Under the pieces are notes generated by a model. The model ran no database searches. It had not been told where the DNA came from and saw nothing but the letters and a program-made list of their open reading frames with translations. From assembly GCF_000221045.1 (NCBI RefSeq), contig NC_015856.1, positions 124,001-188,000 on the forward strand: a stretch of DNA of 64,000 nucleotides, in the 5' to 3' direction. The number at the start of each line of letters is the position of its first letter. The first letter of the stretch is position 1. A program made the position numbers and the translations under genes. This DNA is from Collimonas fungivorans Ter331 (lineage in GTDB: Bacteria > Pseudomonadota > Gammaproteobacteria > Burkholderiales > Burkholderiaceae_D). This document shows positions 8,537 through 17,540 of the stretch, one piece after another.

Positions 8537-9151
8537 ATGAAGGCCGTTTCCCCCGTACGCGAACAATTACTGGAGCACACGCTGGTCCTGCTGGGCACGC
8601 GCGGCTACAACGGCTTCAGTTACCGCGACCTGGCCGAGCTGGTCGGCGTCAAGACTTCCAGCATCCACTATTATTTCCCGACCAAGGAAGACCTGGCGCT
8701 AGCGGCGGTGCAAGCCTATGCGGCAAATATCGGCGAAATCATGCGCGACATGGATGTGAACGGGCCGCTCAAGGAACAGGTCGAGAAATACCTGGCGCTG
8801 TGGCGCAAGAATCTCGGCACCGGCCGCGTCTGCCTATGCGGCATGCTGGCCGCCGAAGCCACCAGCCTGCCGCAAAACGTATTGGCCGCCTTGCAGGCTT
8901 TCTACAGCATGCACGAGGCCTGGATTACGCAGCGGCTAGAGCGCGCGGTTGCCGACAAGGGCGTGCAATTGCCCGCCCCGCCATCGGTCTATGCCATGAC
9001 CATTCTCGGCGCCTTGCAAAGCGGGCTGATTTCCGCGCGCCTGTTCGGCAAACCCTGCCGGCTCGACGCGGCATCGGCCATGTTGCGCTCTGCCGTGACG
9101 CCGGAAAACGGCAAACAACAGGCGGCGCCCGCCGACGCTGTCTTATCCTGA
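8537..9151 (+). CDS. TetR family transcriptional regulator
   Basis: A 204-residue protein with an N-terminal TetR helix-turn-helix (YRDLAELVGVKTSSIHYYFPTK at about 29-50). The C-terminal ligand domain contains a GRVCLCGMLAAEA segment, like the AcuR/TetR_C type. It probably represses itself and the DUF4148 gene, because three related palindromes lie in the intervening 580 bases. The inducer is unknown. A hairpin follows the stop. Confidence 0.92.
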   Translation: MKAVSPVREQLLEHTLVLLGTRGYNGFSYRDLAELVGVKTSSIHYYFPTKEDLALAAVQAYAANIGEIMRDMDVNGPLKEQVEKYLALWRKNLGTGRVCLCGMLAAEATSLPQNVLAALQAFYSMHEAWITQRLERAVADKGVQLPAPPSVYAMTILGALQSGLISARLFGKPCRLDAASAMLRSAVTPENGKQQAAPADAVLS

Positions 9152-9160
9152 TTCCAGGAC

Positions 9161-9188
9161 GCCGCTCATGCAGATAGCCATGAGCGGC
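9161..9188. terminator. Hairpin after tetR
   Basis: GCCGCTCATG at 9161-9170 pairs perfectly with CATGAGCGGC at 9179-9188, 9 bases after the tetR stop and before the convergent LysR gene. No T-run follows. Confidence 0.5.
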
Positions 9189-9260
9189 AACAAGCCGTGC
9201 TTGCCCCCGCCACGGAAAAACTGTCCAGCGTCTAAGCATCGATAAATAATCGCATCACGC

Positions 9261-10190
9261 TTAATCGGTCCATGGCGCGGTTCTGGCCGGCTGGTCGTTG
9301 TCGGTTATGTAGCGGGAAACGCCACTGGCCAAGGCATCGAAGGTGATCCGGCAGCGCTCGCTGGAACGCAGGTCTTCATGCATCACGATCCAGGTTTCGA
9401 GTTCGTCCTTGAGCGCCGCCGGCAGCACCGGCGACAAATCGGGATTGTTTTTTACCAGTCCCGTCTGGCACATGCCGATGCCGTAACCGGCGCGGATCGC
9501 CGCCAGCTGCACCAGCTGGTTGTCGGCGCTCAGCGAAAACGTGTCGCGCGACAGCGGCAGGCCGCGCTTTTGCATGGCGCGGATGTAATTGGTTTCCTGG
9601 TCGAAGCCGATCAGCGTGTGCTGCTTCAGTTCGGCGATGCTGGCCGGCATGCCGTGCAATTCCAGGTAGCGGCGGTGCGCAAACAGGCCGAGCGGAATGG
9701 CGCCGATCCGGCGCGCGATCAGGGCCGCCTGGCTGGGCTGCACCATCCGCACGGCGATATCGGCATCGCGTTGCAGCAGGTCCTGGGTGCGGTTCGAGGC
9801 CACCAGTTCAATCTTGATGGCCGGATGGGTTTCGCGCAGCGCGGTCAGGATCGGCGGCAAGACCTCGACGCAAACCACTTCCGACGCCGTGATGCGCACC
9901 GTGCCGCCGCCGTTGGCGCTGGCGTCGGTCGAGGCGCGGCGCAGGGCATTGGCGGTGGCGCGCAGGTTTTCGGCGAACGGCCGCAAGGTGAGCGCGGTGT
10001 CGGTCGCGGCCAGCCCGGTTTGCGAGCGGGTGAACAGTTTTACTCCCAGCGCCAGCTCCAATGTTTCGATCTGGCGGCCCATGGTGGGCTGAGTCAATCC
10101 CAGGCTGCGGGCGCCGCCGGACAGCGAGCCTTCTTCCAGCACGGCCAGGAACGCCCGGTACAGGTCCCAGCCTGGTTCTTGGATAGTCAT
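9261..10190 (-). CDS. LysR family transcriptional regulator
   Basis: A 309-residue LysR protein. The winged helix at about 10-70 has GSLSGGARSLGLTQPTMGRQI. It is followed by the effector domain (GTVRITASEVVCVEVLPPIL and a C-terminal GIGMCQ loop). It diverges from the NAD-dependent epimerase gene with under 100 bases between the starts, the usual arrangement of a LysR regulator and its target. Confidence 0.93.
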   Translation of the reverse strand: MTIQEPGWDLYRAFLAVLEEGSLSGGARSLGLTQPTMGRQIETLELALGVKLFTRSQTGLAATDTALTLRPFAENLRATANALRRASTDASANGGGTVRITASEVVCVEVLPPILTALRETHPAIKIELVASNRTQDLLQRDADIAVRMVQPSQAALIARRIGAIPLGLFAHRRYLELHGMPASIAELKQHTLIGFDQETNYIRAMQKRGLPLSRDTFSLSADNQLVQLAAIRAGYGIGMCQTGLVKNNPDLSPVLPAALKDELETWIVMHEDLRSSERCRITFDALASGVSRYITDNDQPARTAPWTD

Positions 10191-10288
10191 ACAAATATGT
10201 ATAGTCGATATGTGAAGATAGCCAATTTTAAACCAATAGCTACACTGTTACGCTGGACTCCTACAACATTTTTCAAGGAGTGCACATC

Positions 10289-11254
10289 ATGAAACAGCAG
10301 ATCGCATTGGTGCTCGGCGCCACCGGCGGCATCGGCAACGCCATGGCAAAAAAACTGATGCAGCGCGGCTGGCAAGTGCGGGCGCTGCACCGGCGTGCAG
10401 ACCAGATGGCCGCCAGCGACCACGACAGCGGCATCGTTTGGCGTCAAGGCGACGCTATGCAGGAGCAGGATGTGATCGCCGCCGCTGACGGCGTGTCGAT
10501 CATCGTCCATGCGGTCAACCCGCCGGCCTATCGCAACTGGGCGCAGCTGGTAGTGCCGATGATAGACAACAGCATCGCCGCGGCGCGCGCATCCGGCGCC
10601 CGCATCATCCTGCCCGGCACCGTCTACAACTACGGCGCCGACGCTTTTCCAGACCTGCGCGAAGTTTCGCCGCAAAATCCGAGCACTCGCAAGGGAGCGA
10701 TCCGGGTGCAGCTGGAGCAGCGGCTGCGCCAGGCCGCGCAGAGCGGCGTGCGCTCGCTGGTGGTGCGCGCCGGCGACTTCTTCGGGCCGCACATGGCCAA
10801 TTCCTGGTTTTCGCAAGGCCTGGTCAAGCCGGGGCAGCCAGTGGCGACGGTGAGTTACCCCGGGCAGCGCGGCATCGGCCATCAGTGGGCTTACCTGCCG
10901 GACGTGGCCGAGACCATGATGCAACTGATCGAGCACGAACCGGCGCTGGCTGCTTTCGATACCTTCCACATGAACGGCCACTGGGACGCCGACGGCACCG
11001 AAATGGTGGCCGCCATCGGGCGCGTCACCGGCCAGCCGGGCCTGAAGGCAAAAAGCTTCCCCTGGTGGCTGCTGCCGCTGGCGGCGCCGTTCGTCCCGGT
11101 TTTCCGCGAGCTGCGCGAGATGAGCTACCTGTGGCGCCAGCCCTTGCGCCTGGACAACCGGCGTCTGCTGCAGCTGCTCGGCAGCGAGCCGCACACCCGG
11201 CTGGACGAGGCGCTGAAGGCGACGCTGGGAGGCATGCGCTGCCTGAAACAGTGA
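10289..11254 (+). CDS. NAD-dependent epimerase/dehydratase family protein
   Basis: A 321-residue extended SDR-like protein. LVLGATGGIGNAMA near residues 7-20 is the NAD(P)-binding loop, and LPGTVYNYGADAFP carries the Tyr of the active-site region. AAGGAG at 10275-10280 sits 8 bases before the ATG at 10289; an in-frame GTG at 10280 is part of that site and less likely. A hydrophobic stretch WWLLPLAAPFVPVF lies near residue 260. The substrate is unknown. The divergent LysR gene probably controls it. Confidence 0.88.
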   Translation: MKQQIALVLGATGGIGNAMAKKLMQRGWQVRALHRRADQMAASDHDSGIVWRQGDAMQEQDVIAAADGVSIIVHAVNPPAYRNWAQLVVPMIDNSIAAARASGARIILPGTVYNYGADAFPDLREVSPQNPSTRKGAIRVQLEQRLRQAAQSGVRSLVVRAGDFFGPHMANSWFSQGLVKPGQPVATVSYPGQRGIGHQWAYLPDVAETMMQLIEHEPALAAFDTFHMNGHWDADGTEMVAAIGRVTGQPGLKAKSFPWWLLPLAAPFVPVFRELREMSYLWRQPLRLDNRRLLQLLGSEPHTRLDEALKATLGGMRCLKQ

Positions 11255-11385
11255 TCTGGGGACAACAATATATTTTGCTGCGATCCATTCCTAGCAAATC
11301 GTGTCGGGGGATAATGCGTACTGCAATCGATTCATAAACGGCTGCTATTGCAATATGCAGCCATCATTATTGGAAGTAACGCATT

Positions 11386-11925
11386 TTGAACACGACAAGA
11401 ACCAAACGCTGGACCGGCAAGATGGACTCCCTGACAACGGCATACCTGAAAGATGTCATGGGCAAGATGGAGGTATACGGCGACCGCGTACAATTCGGAC
11501 TGGCCAGCCCGGGGCCGCGCCCGTATTACCAGCTCACCAACAGCGCCGAAAAGAAAATGGCCTTCGACAGCAACAACCACCTGCTGCACCCGAAGGAAGA
11601 TGAATTCACCGGCGCCAACGCCACGCCGGTATTCACGCTGGAACAAATCAAGGCAGCCATCGCCGCCGGCGGTTTCCGCTCCAGCAGCGCCACCCGAAGT
11701 TCTGCCGGCGGCCGCGTCGTCAGCCGCAGCAGCAGCCCGCGCGGCGGCACTATCGCAATGAAAGCCAAGGACCTGATCGATGCCGCCCGCTATGAATATT
11801 TCCGCAGCAACCGCCAGGCGCTGCCGGACGGGATCGGCGAACATACCGCCGAAATCACCGAGCTGATGCTCAAGGGCAGTTCCGCCGAAGATGCATTCGG
11901 CGAGGTAGTGAAACGGCATTTCTGA
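11386..11925 (+). CDS. Hypothetical protein with TTG start
   Basis: An unrecognised protein of 179 residues. The TTG at 11386 is preceded by GGAAG at a 9-base spacing, while the first ATG (11422) has no ribosome site, so TTG is preferred. The N-terminal half includes YYQLTNSAEKKMAFDSNNH and a short Ser/Arg-rich linker (about 100-125) leads to a helical C-terminal part. There is no signal peptide or membrane segment. It stands alone between an epimerase gene and a convergent TetR gene. Confidence 0.7.
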   Translation: MNTTRTKRWTGKMDSLTTAYLKDVMGKMEVYGDRVQFGLASPGPRPYYQLTNSAEKKMAFDSNNHLLHPKEDEFTGANATPVFTLEQIKAAIAAGGFRSSSATRSSAGGRVVSRSSSPRGGTIAMKAKDLIDAARYEYFRSNRQALPDGIGEHTAEITELMLKGSSAEDAFGEVVKRHF

Positions 11926-11933
11926 TTGCCGTG

Positions 11934-11958
11934 CTGCGGCCCGGCTGCCGGGCCGCAG
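11934..11958. terminator. GC-rich hairpin
   Basis: CTGCGGCCCGG at 11934-11944 pairs with CCGGGCCGCAG at 11948-11958, 8 bases after the stop at 11925. The convergent TetR gene ends at 12016. No T-run follows. Confidence 0.5.
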
Positions 11959-12015
11959 TATTCTATGAATGGCATGGCCCGGCCGTTTTGCCGAGCGCGG
12001 ATTTGTCGGGCTGCG

Positions 12016-12639
12016 TTACCGAGCCGGGCCGCCTGCCGCGTAATTAGCCAGGAACATATCCACCGCCGAATCGACCACCTGCTGCTGCAGCGCCGCCGCC
12101 AGCGGCGGCTGGCCCAGCGTGACCTGCGGCCAGAATGCGAAAGTTTTCAGCAGGCCTTGCAGCTGGTGCGCCGCGAACGCCGGATCGCCCGGCTTCAGCC
12201 GGCCGTCGGCCTGCGCCGCGCTGATCCAGGTGTTGATGCCTTCTTCGCGCTCGCCCAGCCTGGCGACCATGTCCTGGGTCCGCTCCGGTGAATGGATGGT
12301 GGCCGCAATCGCCACCCGCGCCAGGTCGAGGAAATTGCTGTCGCTGAGCATGCGCATCTTCGACTGCATCAGCTCGAGCAGCTGCGGACGCAGCGGCTTA
12401 TCATGGCGATAGATGAGGGCACGCTGTTCGGCGCTGCTTTCCCACAACTGCATCAGGATTTCGGCGAACAGCTCTTCTTTGCCGGGGAAATGGTTGTACA
12501 CCGTGCGCTTCGACACCTGCGCCCGCGCGGCGATCTTGTCCATGCTGGTGGTTTCAAAGCCGTTGGCGCGGAATTCGGCAATCGCTGCCTCGAGGATGGC
12601 CTCGCGCTTGCGGTCTGTGAGGCGTTGGGCTGTGGTCAT
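12016..12639 (-). CDS. TetR family transcriptional regulator
   Basis: A 207-residue protein with the TetR DNA-binding domain at 8-60 (TTSMDKIAARAQVSKRTVYNHF) and a TetR C-terminal domain of the AefR-like type. It is divergent from an NAD(P)-binding protein. The perfect palindrome at 12707-12722 in the gap is the likely operator for both. Confidence 0.92.
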   Translation of the reverse strand: MTTAQRLTDRKREAILEAAIAEFRANGFETTSMDKIAARAQVSKRTVYNHFPGKEELFAEILMQLWESSAEQRALIYRHDKPLRPQLLELMQSKMRMLSDSNFLDLARVAIAATIHSPERTQDMVARLGEREEGINTWISAAQADGRLKPGDPAFAAHQLQGLLKTFAFWPQVTLGQPPLAAALQQQVVDSAVDMFLANYAAGGPAR

Positions 12640-12706
12640 GATCTGCTTCTGGATGACGGATAGCTGGATTTTACACCAGGTAGTTTACTTTTCTTGAGCA
12701 AAAAAC

Positions 12707-12722
12707 TACACTGTGCAGTGTA
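12707..12722. promoter_or_regulatory. Probable TetR operator TACACTG-TG-CAGTGTA
   Basis: A perfect 16-base palindrome midway between the divergent tetR (start 12639) and the NAD(P)-binding gene (start 12785). Confidence 0.6.
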
Positions 12723-12784
12723 ATTATACAATGCTAACGAGTCGCCGGGCTGCCGGCGGCAGCACAACAAGATCGGAACCTGCA

Positions 12785-13444
12785 ATGAAAGTAATCTTAT
12801 TTGGCGCCAGCGGCATGGTCGGACAAGGCGTGTTGCGCGAGTGCCTGCTCGATGACGGCGTCGAATCCGTGCTGGCCGTCGGCCGCAGCGCCGGCGCCGG
12901 TGCATCCGGAAAACTGCAGGAGCTGGTCATCCCCGACCTGGCCCATATCGGCGACCATGGCGCGGCATTGCAAGGCTACGACGCCTGCTTCTTCTGCCTC
13001 GGCGTGTCGTCGGCCGGCATGTCCGAAGCGCGCTACACCGAACTGACTTACGACCTGACGCTGGCCATCGCAAAGACGCTGGCGGCGCGCAATCCCGGCA
13101 TGACCCTGACTTACGTCTCCGGCGCCGGCACCGATTCCAGCGAGCACGGCAGCAGCATGTGGGCGCGGGTCAAGGGCCGCACCGAAAACGCCTTGCTGCG
13201 CCTGCCGATCAAGGCCGCCTTCATGTTCCGTCCCGGCGTGATCCAGCCGCTGCATGGCGTGCGTTCCAAGACCAGGTCCTACCAGCTGTTCTATACGCTG
13301 GCGGCGCCGCTGCTGCCGTTGGCCAGGCGGCTGTTCCCGAAACACATCACCACCACCGAACAGATGGGGCGGGCGATGATCAAACTGGCGCGGCAAGGCG
13401 GTCCCAAGCAAGTGCTAGAGGCCGCGGACATCAACGCCATGTAG
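12785..13444 (+). CDS. NAD(P)-binding (atypical SDR) protein
   Basis: A 219-residue protein starting MKVILFGASGMVGQGV, the Rossmann glycine loop GASGMVG of atypical SDR/NmrA-like proteins. FFCLGVSSAGM and TYVSGAGTDSS follow as later Rossmann strands. It is probably an oxidoreductase or redox sensor; the substrate is unknown. The divergent TetR repressor and the palindrome at 12707 suggest induction by a small molecule. Confidence 0.87.
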   Translation: MKVILFGASGMVGQGVLRECLLDDGVESVLAVGRSAGAGASGKLQELVIPDLAHIGDHGAALQGYDACFFCLGVSSAGMSEARYTELTYDLTLAIAKTLAARNPGMTLTYVSGAGTDSSEHGSSMWARVKGRTENALLRLPIKAAFMFRPGVIQPLHGVRSKTRSYQLFYTLAAPLLPLARRLFPKHITTTEQMGRAMIKLARQGGPKQVLEAADINAM

Positions 13445-13445
13445 G

Positions 13446-13463
13446 GTGGGCGCCTGTGCCCAC
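13446..13463. repeat. Short palindrome GTGGGC-N6-GCCCAC
   Basis: A stem-loop just after the stop at 13444. It has the look of GGGTGGGC...GCCCACGC intergenic repeats found in many proteobacteria, but only one copy is seen in this window. Confidence 0.35.
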
Positions 13464-13508
13464 GCGGGAGTACGGGCCGTGCACCCCCCTGCATTTCCCC
13501 ATCAAAGC

Positions 13509-13538
13509 CCGCTTTTTTTTGTCGCAAAAGCGGATTTT
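13509..13538 (+). terminator. Rho-independent terminator
   Basis: CCGCTTTT at 13509-13516 pairs with AAAAGCGG at 13526-13533, followed by ATTTTTG. It is suited to end the NAD(P)-binding protein transcript before the HU gene. Confidence 0.6.
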
Positions 13539-13640
13539 TGTGCTACAGATACAAAGCCCGCAAACGAAATTTTAAAAGCAATTTGTCTCAATCCCGCGTT
13601 TGCGGTAGTCTACATCGCCGATTCCAAGCAAATACGGTGC

Positions 13641-13646
13641 TAGAAT
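13641..13646 (+). promoter_or_regulatory. Candidate -10 box of HU gene
   Basis: TAGAAT lies 36 bases before the HU start and is followed by GAGGA at 13668-13672 as ribosome site. No good -35 is visible. Confidence 0.35.
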
Positions 13647-13681
13647 TTGCAACTCACCACTTTTTTTGAGGATTTAACGAA

Positions 13682-13966
13682 ATGAACAAAACCGAATTGA
13701 TCGACGCCATTGCCACTGATTGCGAAATCTCGAAGGCCGCTGCACAGCGCGCTTTGGAATCCGTAGTAGACAACGTGATCAAGGCCGTGACTAAAGGTAG
13801 TACAGTTCAGTTGATTGGATTTGGTTCGTTCTCTTCCGGCAAACGCGCTGCACGCACCGGTCGTAACCCACGTACCGGCGAAGCAATCAAGATTGCCGCA
13901 GCCAAGACCGTCAAGTTCACAGCTGGTAAAGCATTCAAAGATGCAGTGAACAAGAAGAAGAAATGA
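13682..13966 (+). CDS. HU family DNA-binding protein
   Basis: A 94-residue nucleoid protein. [11 protein letters not shown] begins the helical dimer body, and [22 protein letters not shown] is the beta-arm containing the invariant RNPxTG that inserts into the minor groove. The tail is Lys-rich (VNKKKK). HU bends and compacts DNA as a dimer. GAGGA lies 9 bases before the ATG and a strong terminator follows, so it is probably a single-gene, highly expressed unit. Confidence 0.97.
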   Translation: MNKTELIDAIATDCEISKAAAQRALESVVDNVIKAVTKGSTVQLIGFGSFSSGKRAARTGRNPRTGEAIKIAAAKTVKFTAGKAFKDAVNKKKK

Positions 13967-13972
13967 TGTAAT

Positions 13973-14010
13973 AAAAAAGCCCCTTGGAGAGATTCAGGGG
14001 GCTTTTTTTT
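13973..14010 (+). terminator. Strong rho-independent terminator of HU gene
   Basis: AAAAAAGCCCC at the left and GGGGGCTTTTTTTT at the right form a stem with a T8 tail, 6 bases after the HU stop. The following 230 bases to 14240 show no supported gene. Confidence 0.92.
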
Positions 14011-14240
14011 CGCCCGCGCCGATTCTTTCTAACGGCGATCGCTTCGCACGACACAAGAAACGCATTCATTCCACGCGATGAACGCAAGCCGCTAGCGCAG
14101 CACAAAGCCGTCCTCGCCTCATCACCTTCGTCAATCGCATTGGCGACTTCCCGCAGCAGAAATTTCATTGACACCGTTCCGCCACTCGCGATATGGTCGG
14201 CAACGCATAAATTCTTTTCTCCCAGCAATAAAAGGATTCC

Positions 14241-16109
14241 ATGAACGACACCTCCCCTACTTTTTCCCGCCGTGAACTGCTGCTGAGCGCACTGTCCGCC
14301 GCCGCTGTTGCCGCACTGCCTCGCATCGCAAGTGCACAGACCAAGGAAGCACTGCCGGCCGATGCACAATTTTCCACCCTGCTGGCCGATTTTGCGGAAG
14401 AGATCCTGCGCCTGTCGCCGACTTCAGCGACTGCGCTGGGACTCGATTCCGGCGCCCGCTCAGGACTCAAATCGCGTCTGCAGGATGGTTCTCCCGCCGG
14501 CGATGCGGCCTGGGCCAGCCAGGTCAAATCGATGCTGGCGCGCCTGGCTCCGCTGGAGCGCAACAAGCTCAGCCCGGATGCGCAAGTCCGCTACGATAGC
14601 GTGCAATATGCGGCAAGCGCAGGAGTGGATGGGCTGCGCTTTTCCTACGGCGGCGCGGCCAGCGGTTTTTATGGCGGCACGTCACCGTTCCCGGTTACCC
14701 AGCAGGACGGGGCGCTGACCGCGGTACCCGAATTTCTCGATTCGCAGCACAAGATCGCCAACGCAGCCGACGCCGAAGCCTATCTGGAGCGCGTGACAGC
14801 AATGGCGCGCCTGCTCGACCAGGAAACGGCGCGCATCGCCGAGCAGGCGGCCAAGGGCATCATGCCGCCCGATTTCATCGCGCATACCGCGCTGGGCCAG
14901 CTACGCAACTATCGCAAGACGCCGGCGGCGGCGCAGAAGCTGGTCACTTCGATCGCCGGACGCACCCGGAAACTCGGCATAGAAGGCGACTGGGAAGCGC
15001 GCGCGACCAAGCTGGTGAACACGCTGGTGTATCCGGCCCTGGAACGGCAGATCGACACCTTTGCCAAAGCCACCGCCAAGGCCACCGATGTCGCCGGCGT
15101 GCAGCGCCTGCCCGATGGCGCGGCGTATTACGAATGGGCGCTCAAGCTGGGTACCACCACCACCCATGGCGCCAGTGAAATCCATGCGATCGGGCTGGAG
15201 CAGAACAAGATGCTGCAGGCGCGCATCGACGCCATCCTCAAGGCGCAGGGGATCACGCAAGGCACGGTCGGCGAACGCATACTGGCGCTGTCGAAAGATC
15301 CTGCGCGCTTTTATGCCGACGATGACCAGGGACGCGCGCAGCTGATTGCCTATTGCAACGAGCGCGTGGCTGCGATCCGCAAGCTGATGCCGAAAATTTC
15401 GCACCTCGACCTGCAGGCGCCGCTGGTGATCAAGCGCGTGCCGTCAGATATCGAAGCCGGCGCGGCGCTGGGTTACATGAACTTCGCGGCGCTGGACGGA
15501 TCGCGGCCGGCGATTTATTACATCAACCTGAAATCGACCAAGCTCTGGCCGAAATCCGAAATCGCCACGCTGACCGCGCACGAGGGTATTCCCGGCCACA
15601 CCTGGCAGGGCGCCTACCTGGCCGAGCACCATGCGCAGATACCGCTGATTACGTCGCTGATGGGCTTCAACGCTTTTGTCGAAGGCTGGGCGCTGTATGC
15701 CGAGCAGCTGGTCGACGAATTCGGGCTGTATGCAACCGATCCGTTCAGCCAGGTCGGCTACCTGCAGGCGCAGCAGTTCCGCGCCTGCCGCTTGGTGGTC
15801 GATACCGGCCTGCATTCGATGCAATGGACGCGGCAGCAGGCGATCCAGTTCCTGATCGAAAACACCGGGCGCGGCCAGGCCGCCATGACCAGCGAGATCG
15901 ACCGCTATTGCGTAATGCCGGGGCAAGCTTGCGGCTACAAGATGGGACACAACGAAATCCTGCGCCAGCGCGAACGCGCAAAAACCGCGCTGGGCGGCAA
16001 GTTCGACCTGGCCGCTTTCAATGACGCGCTGGTGAAATGCGGCGGCGTGCCGCTGACGGTGCTGCCGACCGTGATTGACCGCTACATCGCCGCCAAACGC
16101 ACGGTATAG
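14241..16109 (+). CDS. DUF885 family metallopeptidase-like protein, Tat-exported
   Basis: A 622-residue protein. A twin-arginine-like signal (SRRELLLSALSAAAVAALP, cleavage about 32) is followed by a DUF885 domain through the rest. TAHEGIPGH places His447, Glu448 and His453 as a zinc-binding HExxxxH-type motif. FVEGWALYAEQL about 25 residues later supplies the second Glu, and the C-terminal GYKMGH is family-typical. DUF885 proteins are likely zinc carboxypeptidases acting in the periplasm; the substrate is not established. It is probably monocistronic, convergent with the VOC gene. Confidence 0.9.
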   Translation: MNDTSPTFSRRELLLSALSAAAVAALPRIASAQTKEALPADAQFSTLLADFAEEILRLSPTSATALGLDSGARSGLKSRLQDGSPAGDAAWASQVKSMLARLAPLERNKLSPDAQVRYDSVQYAASAGVDGLRFSYGGAASGFYGGTSPFPVTQQDGALTAVPEFLDSQHKIANAADAEAYLERVTAMARLLDQETARIAEQAAKGIMPPDFIAHTALGQLRNYRKTPAAAQKLVTSIAGRTRKLGIEGDWEARATKLVNTLVYPALERQIDTFAKATAKATDVAGVQRLPDGAAYYEWALKLGTTTTHGASEIHAIGLEQNKMLQARIDAILKAQGITQGTVGERILALSKDPARFYADDDQGRAQLIAYCNERVAAIRKLMPKISHLDLQAPLVIKRVPSDIEAGAALGYMNFAALDGSRPAIYYINLKSTKLWPKSEIATLTAHEGIPGHTWQGAYLAEHHAQIPLITSLMGFNAFVEGWALYAEQLVDEFGLYATDPFSQVGYLQAQQFRACRLVVDTGLHSMQWTRQQAIQFLIENTGRGQAAMTSEIDRYCVMPGQACGYKMGHNEILRQRERAKTALGGKFDLAAFNDALVKCGGVPLTVLPTVIDRYIAAKRTV

Positions 16110-16120
16110 CACGGTATAAA

Positions 16121-16157
16121 GGATGCGGCGCGGCCGTTGTCAGGCCGCAGCGCATCC
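16121..16157. terminator. Hairpin between convergent DUF885 and VOC genes
   Basis: GGATGCG...GCGGCC at 16121-16135 pairs, with two mismatches, with the 15 bases at 16143-16157. There is no clear T-run. Confidence 0.5.
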
Positions 16158-16167
16158 TCATCCATCT

Positions 16168-16530
16168 TCAGCCGGGACAAACGGCCTCGACATTGTTCCC
16201 GTCCGGATCGATCAGGAATGCGCCGTAGTAAGTGGGACTGTATTCGGTGCGCAGGCCCGGTTTGCCGTTGTCGCGCCCGCCAGCCCTCAGGCCGGCCGCG
16301 TGAAAGCCTTTGACCTGCTTGTGATCGGCGGCGCGGAAAGCGACGTGTGTGGTTCCGGCCGGCGTATCGGTAGCAGCATATAACCAGAGCGCCGGCTGCT
16401 CCGGCGGCCCGAAGCCGGCATAACCGTCGCCCTGCACTGCCAGGACATATCCCAGGTTTTCCAGCGCTGCCTGGTAAAACTGCAGGCTGGCGTCCAGGTT
16501 CTTCACTTTCAATCCGATATGGTCGAACAT
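16168..16530 (-). CDS. VOC family (glyoxalase/bleomycin resistance-like) protein
   Basis: A 120-residue protein beginning MFDHIGLKVKNLDASLQFY, the first beta-alpha-beta-beta-beta module of the vicinal-oxygen-chelate fold. It ends GAFLIDPDGNNVEAV, with the metal-binding Glu. His4 and Glu116 are likely metal ligands. GGAGATCATC precedes the ATG. It lies 51 bases behind the AraC gene on the same strand and may be co-transcribed. Confidence 0.92.
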   Translation of the reverse strand: MFDHIGLKVKNLDASLQFYQAALENLGYVLAVQGDGYAGFGPPEQPALWLYAATDTPAGTTHVAFRAADHKQVKGFHAAGLRAGGRDNGKPGLRTEYSPTYYGAFLIDPDGNNVEAVCPG

Positions 16531-16581
16531 GATGATCTCCTTGTCATCGCATCCAGATGGATGCGTCAGGCAATCATCATT

Positions 16582-17421
16582 TCAGATCGAACCCAGTTTT
16601 TCTTGGAAAATCTTGCGCTCGCCGCGCGCTACGCGCTGGAAATGCTTGGGCGAGACGCCGGCGGCGCGGTGGAAGGTGCGCACGAAATTGGATAAATCGT
16701 TGAACCCGACGTCGTAGGCCGTATCCGTGACGGAGCGGCCGTCTGCCAGCAGGCTTGCTGCATGGCGCAACCTTGAGCGCAGCAGGTACTGGTGCGGCGT
16801 GACGCCGAGCGTGCGGCTGAACAGCCGCAGGAAATGGAAAGGACTCATGCCTGCCTCGCCGGCGGTCCGTTCGAGGTCGATTTCTTCATGTGCGTGCGCG
16901 GTAATCCACATCGCGGCATTGACCGCGCGGCGCCGGTCCTGGCTCGTCGTCGCCAGCGGCGCGGATTGCTTGCCGGAACTGAGCGCGACAAAACGCGCGG
17001 CAAGCAGCAGCCCGATTTCCTCCAGGCCGACGTCGCTGCGCCCTTCTGCGGCGGCCTGTCCCAGTTCGCCGAGCATGATGATGCCGTTCAGCGGCGGCAA
17101 GGCGCCGCTGCGCCATAGCGTTTCCTTGGCGCCTATCGATTCGATGCATTCCTCGGAAAACTGGAAAGACAGGCATTCGTCGCCGCACACATGATGGTCG
17201 TGGGTGCAGCAGTATTCATCGCCGGGATAGCCGATCATCACCGAGCCCGGCACCAGTTCGTGCTGCACGCCGCGGTAGCGCAGGCCGAAGCTGCCGCGCC
17301 GCACGTAGGACACCGAATGCTTGTGGTGCGATTCGGTGACCGGCAGGTCGCCCGGGCTGGCGCTGCAGCGGTAATCGATCACCGTCGCCGACGCGCTTTG
17401 CGAAAGAATCAGGGTATTCAT
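16582..17421 (-). CDS. AraC family transcriptional regulator
   Basis: A 279-residue protein. The N-terminal cupin-like ligand domain has [19 protein letters not shown] and a Cys/His-containing stretch [17 protein letters not shown]. The C-terminal double helix-turn-helix (about 175-275) has [21 protein letters not shown] and [22 protein letters not shown]. The Cys/His cluster (about 90-106) is a possible metal- or redox-sensing site. It is upstream of the VOC gene. Confidence 0.93.
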   Translation of the reverse strand: MNTLILSQSASATVIDYRCSASPGDLPVTESHHKHSVSYVRRGSFGLRYRGVQHELVPGSVMIGYPGDEYCCTHDHHVCGDECLSFQFSEECIESIGAKETLWRSGALPPLNGIIMLGELGQAAAEGRSDVGLEEIGLLLAARFVALSSGKQSAPLATTSQDRRRAVNAAMWITAHAHEEIDLERTAGEAGMSPFHFLRLFSRTLGVTPHQYLLRSRLRHAASLLADGRSVTDTAYDVGFNDLSNFVRTFHRAAGVSPKHFQRVARGERKIFQEKLGSI

Positions 17422-17441
17422 CCTATTAAGTCTACGCCAAA

Positions 17442-17475
17442 TAAAAAAACGCGGATGGCTTGCATCCGGTTTTTA
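17442..17475. terminator. Bidirectional rho-independent terminator
   Basis: CGGATG at 17452-17457 pairs with CATCCG at 17463-17468. T-runs occur on both sides (GTTTTTAT rightward; CGTTTTTTTATTT leftward). It terminates the SDR gene that ends at 17541 and separates it from the AraC promoter. Confidence 0.7.
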
Positions 17476-17540
17476 TAAGCGCTTGACTTCAAGTTAACTT
17501 GATAGACGATGCCCTACGAAATCCAGCAAGAGCAAGTTCG

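Noticed and set aside
13935-14369. Minus-strand frame overlapping the HU terminator and DUF885 start
   Set aside because: Runs through a strong terminator and a Tat signal region; composition not protein-like.
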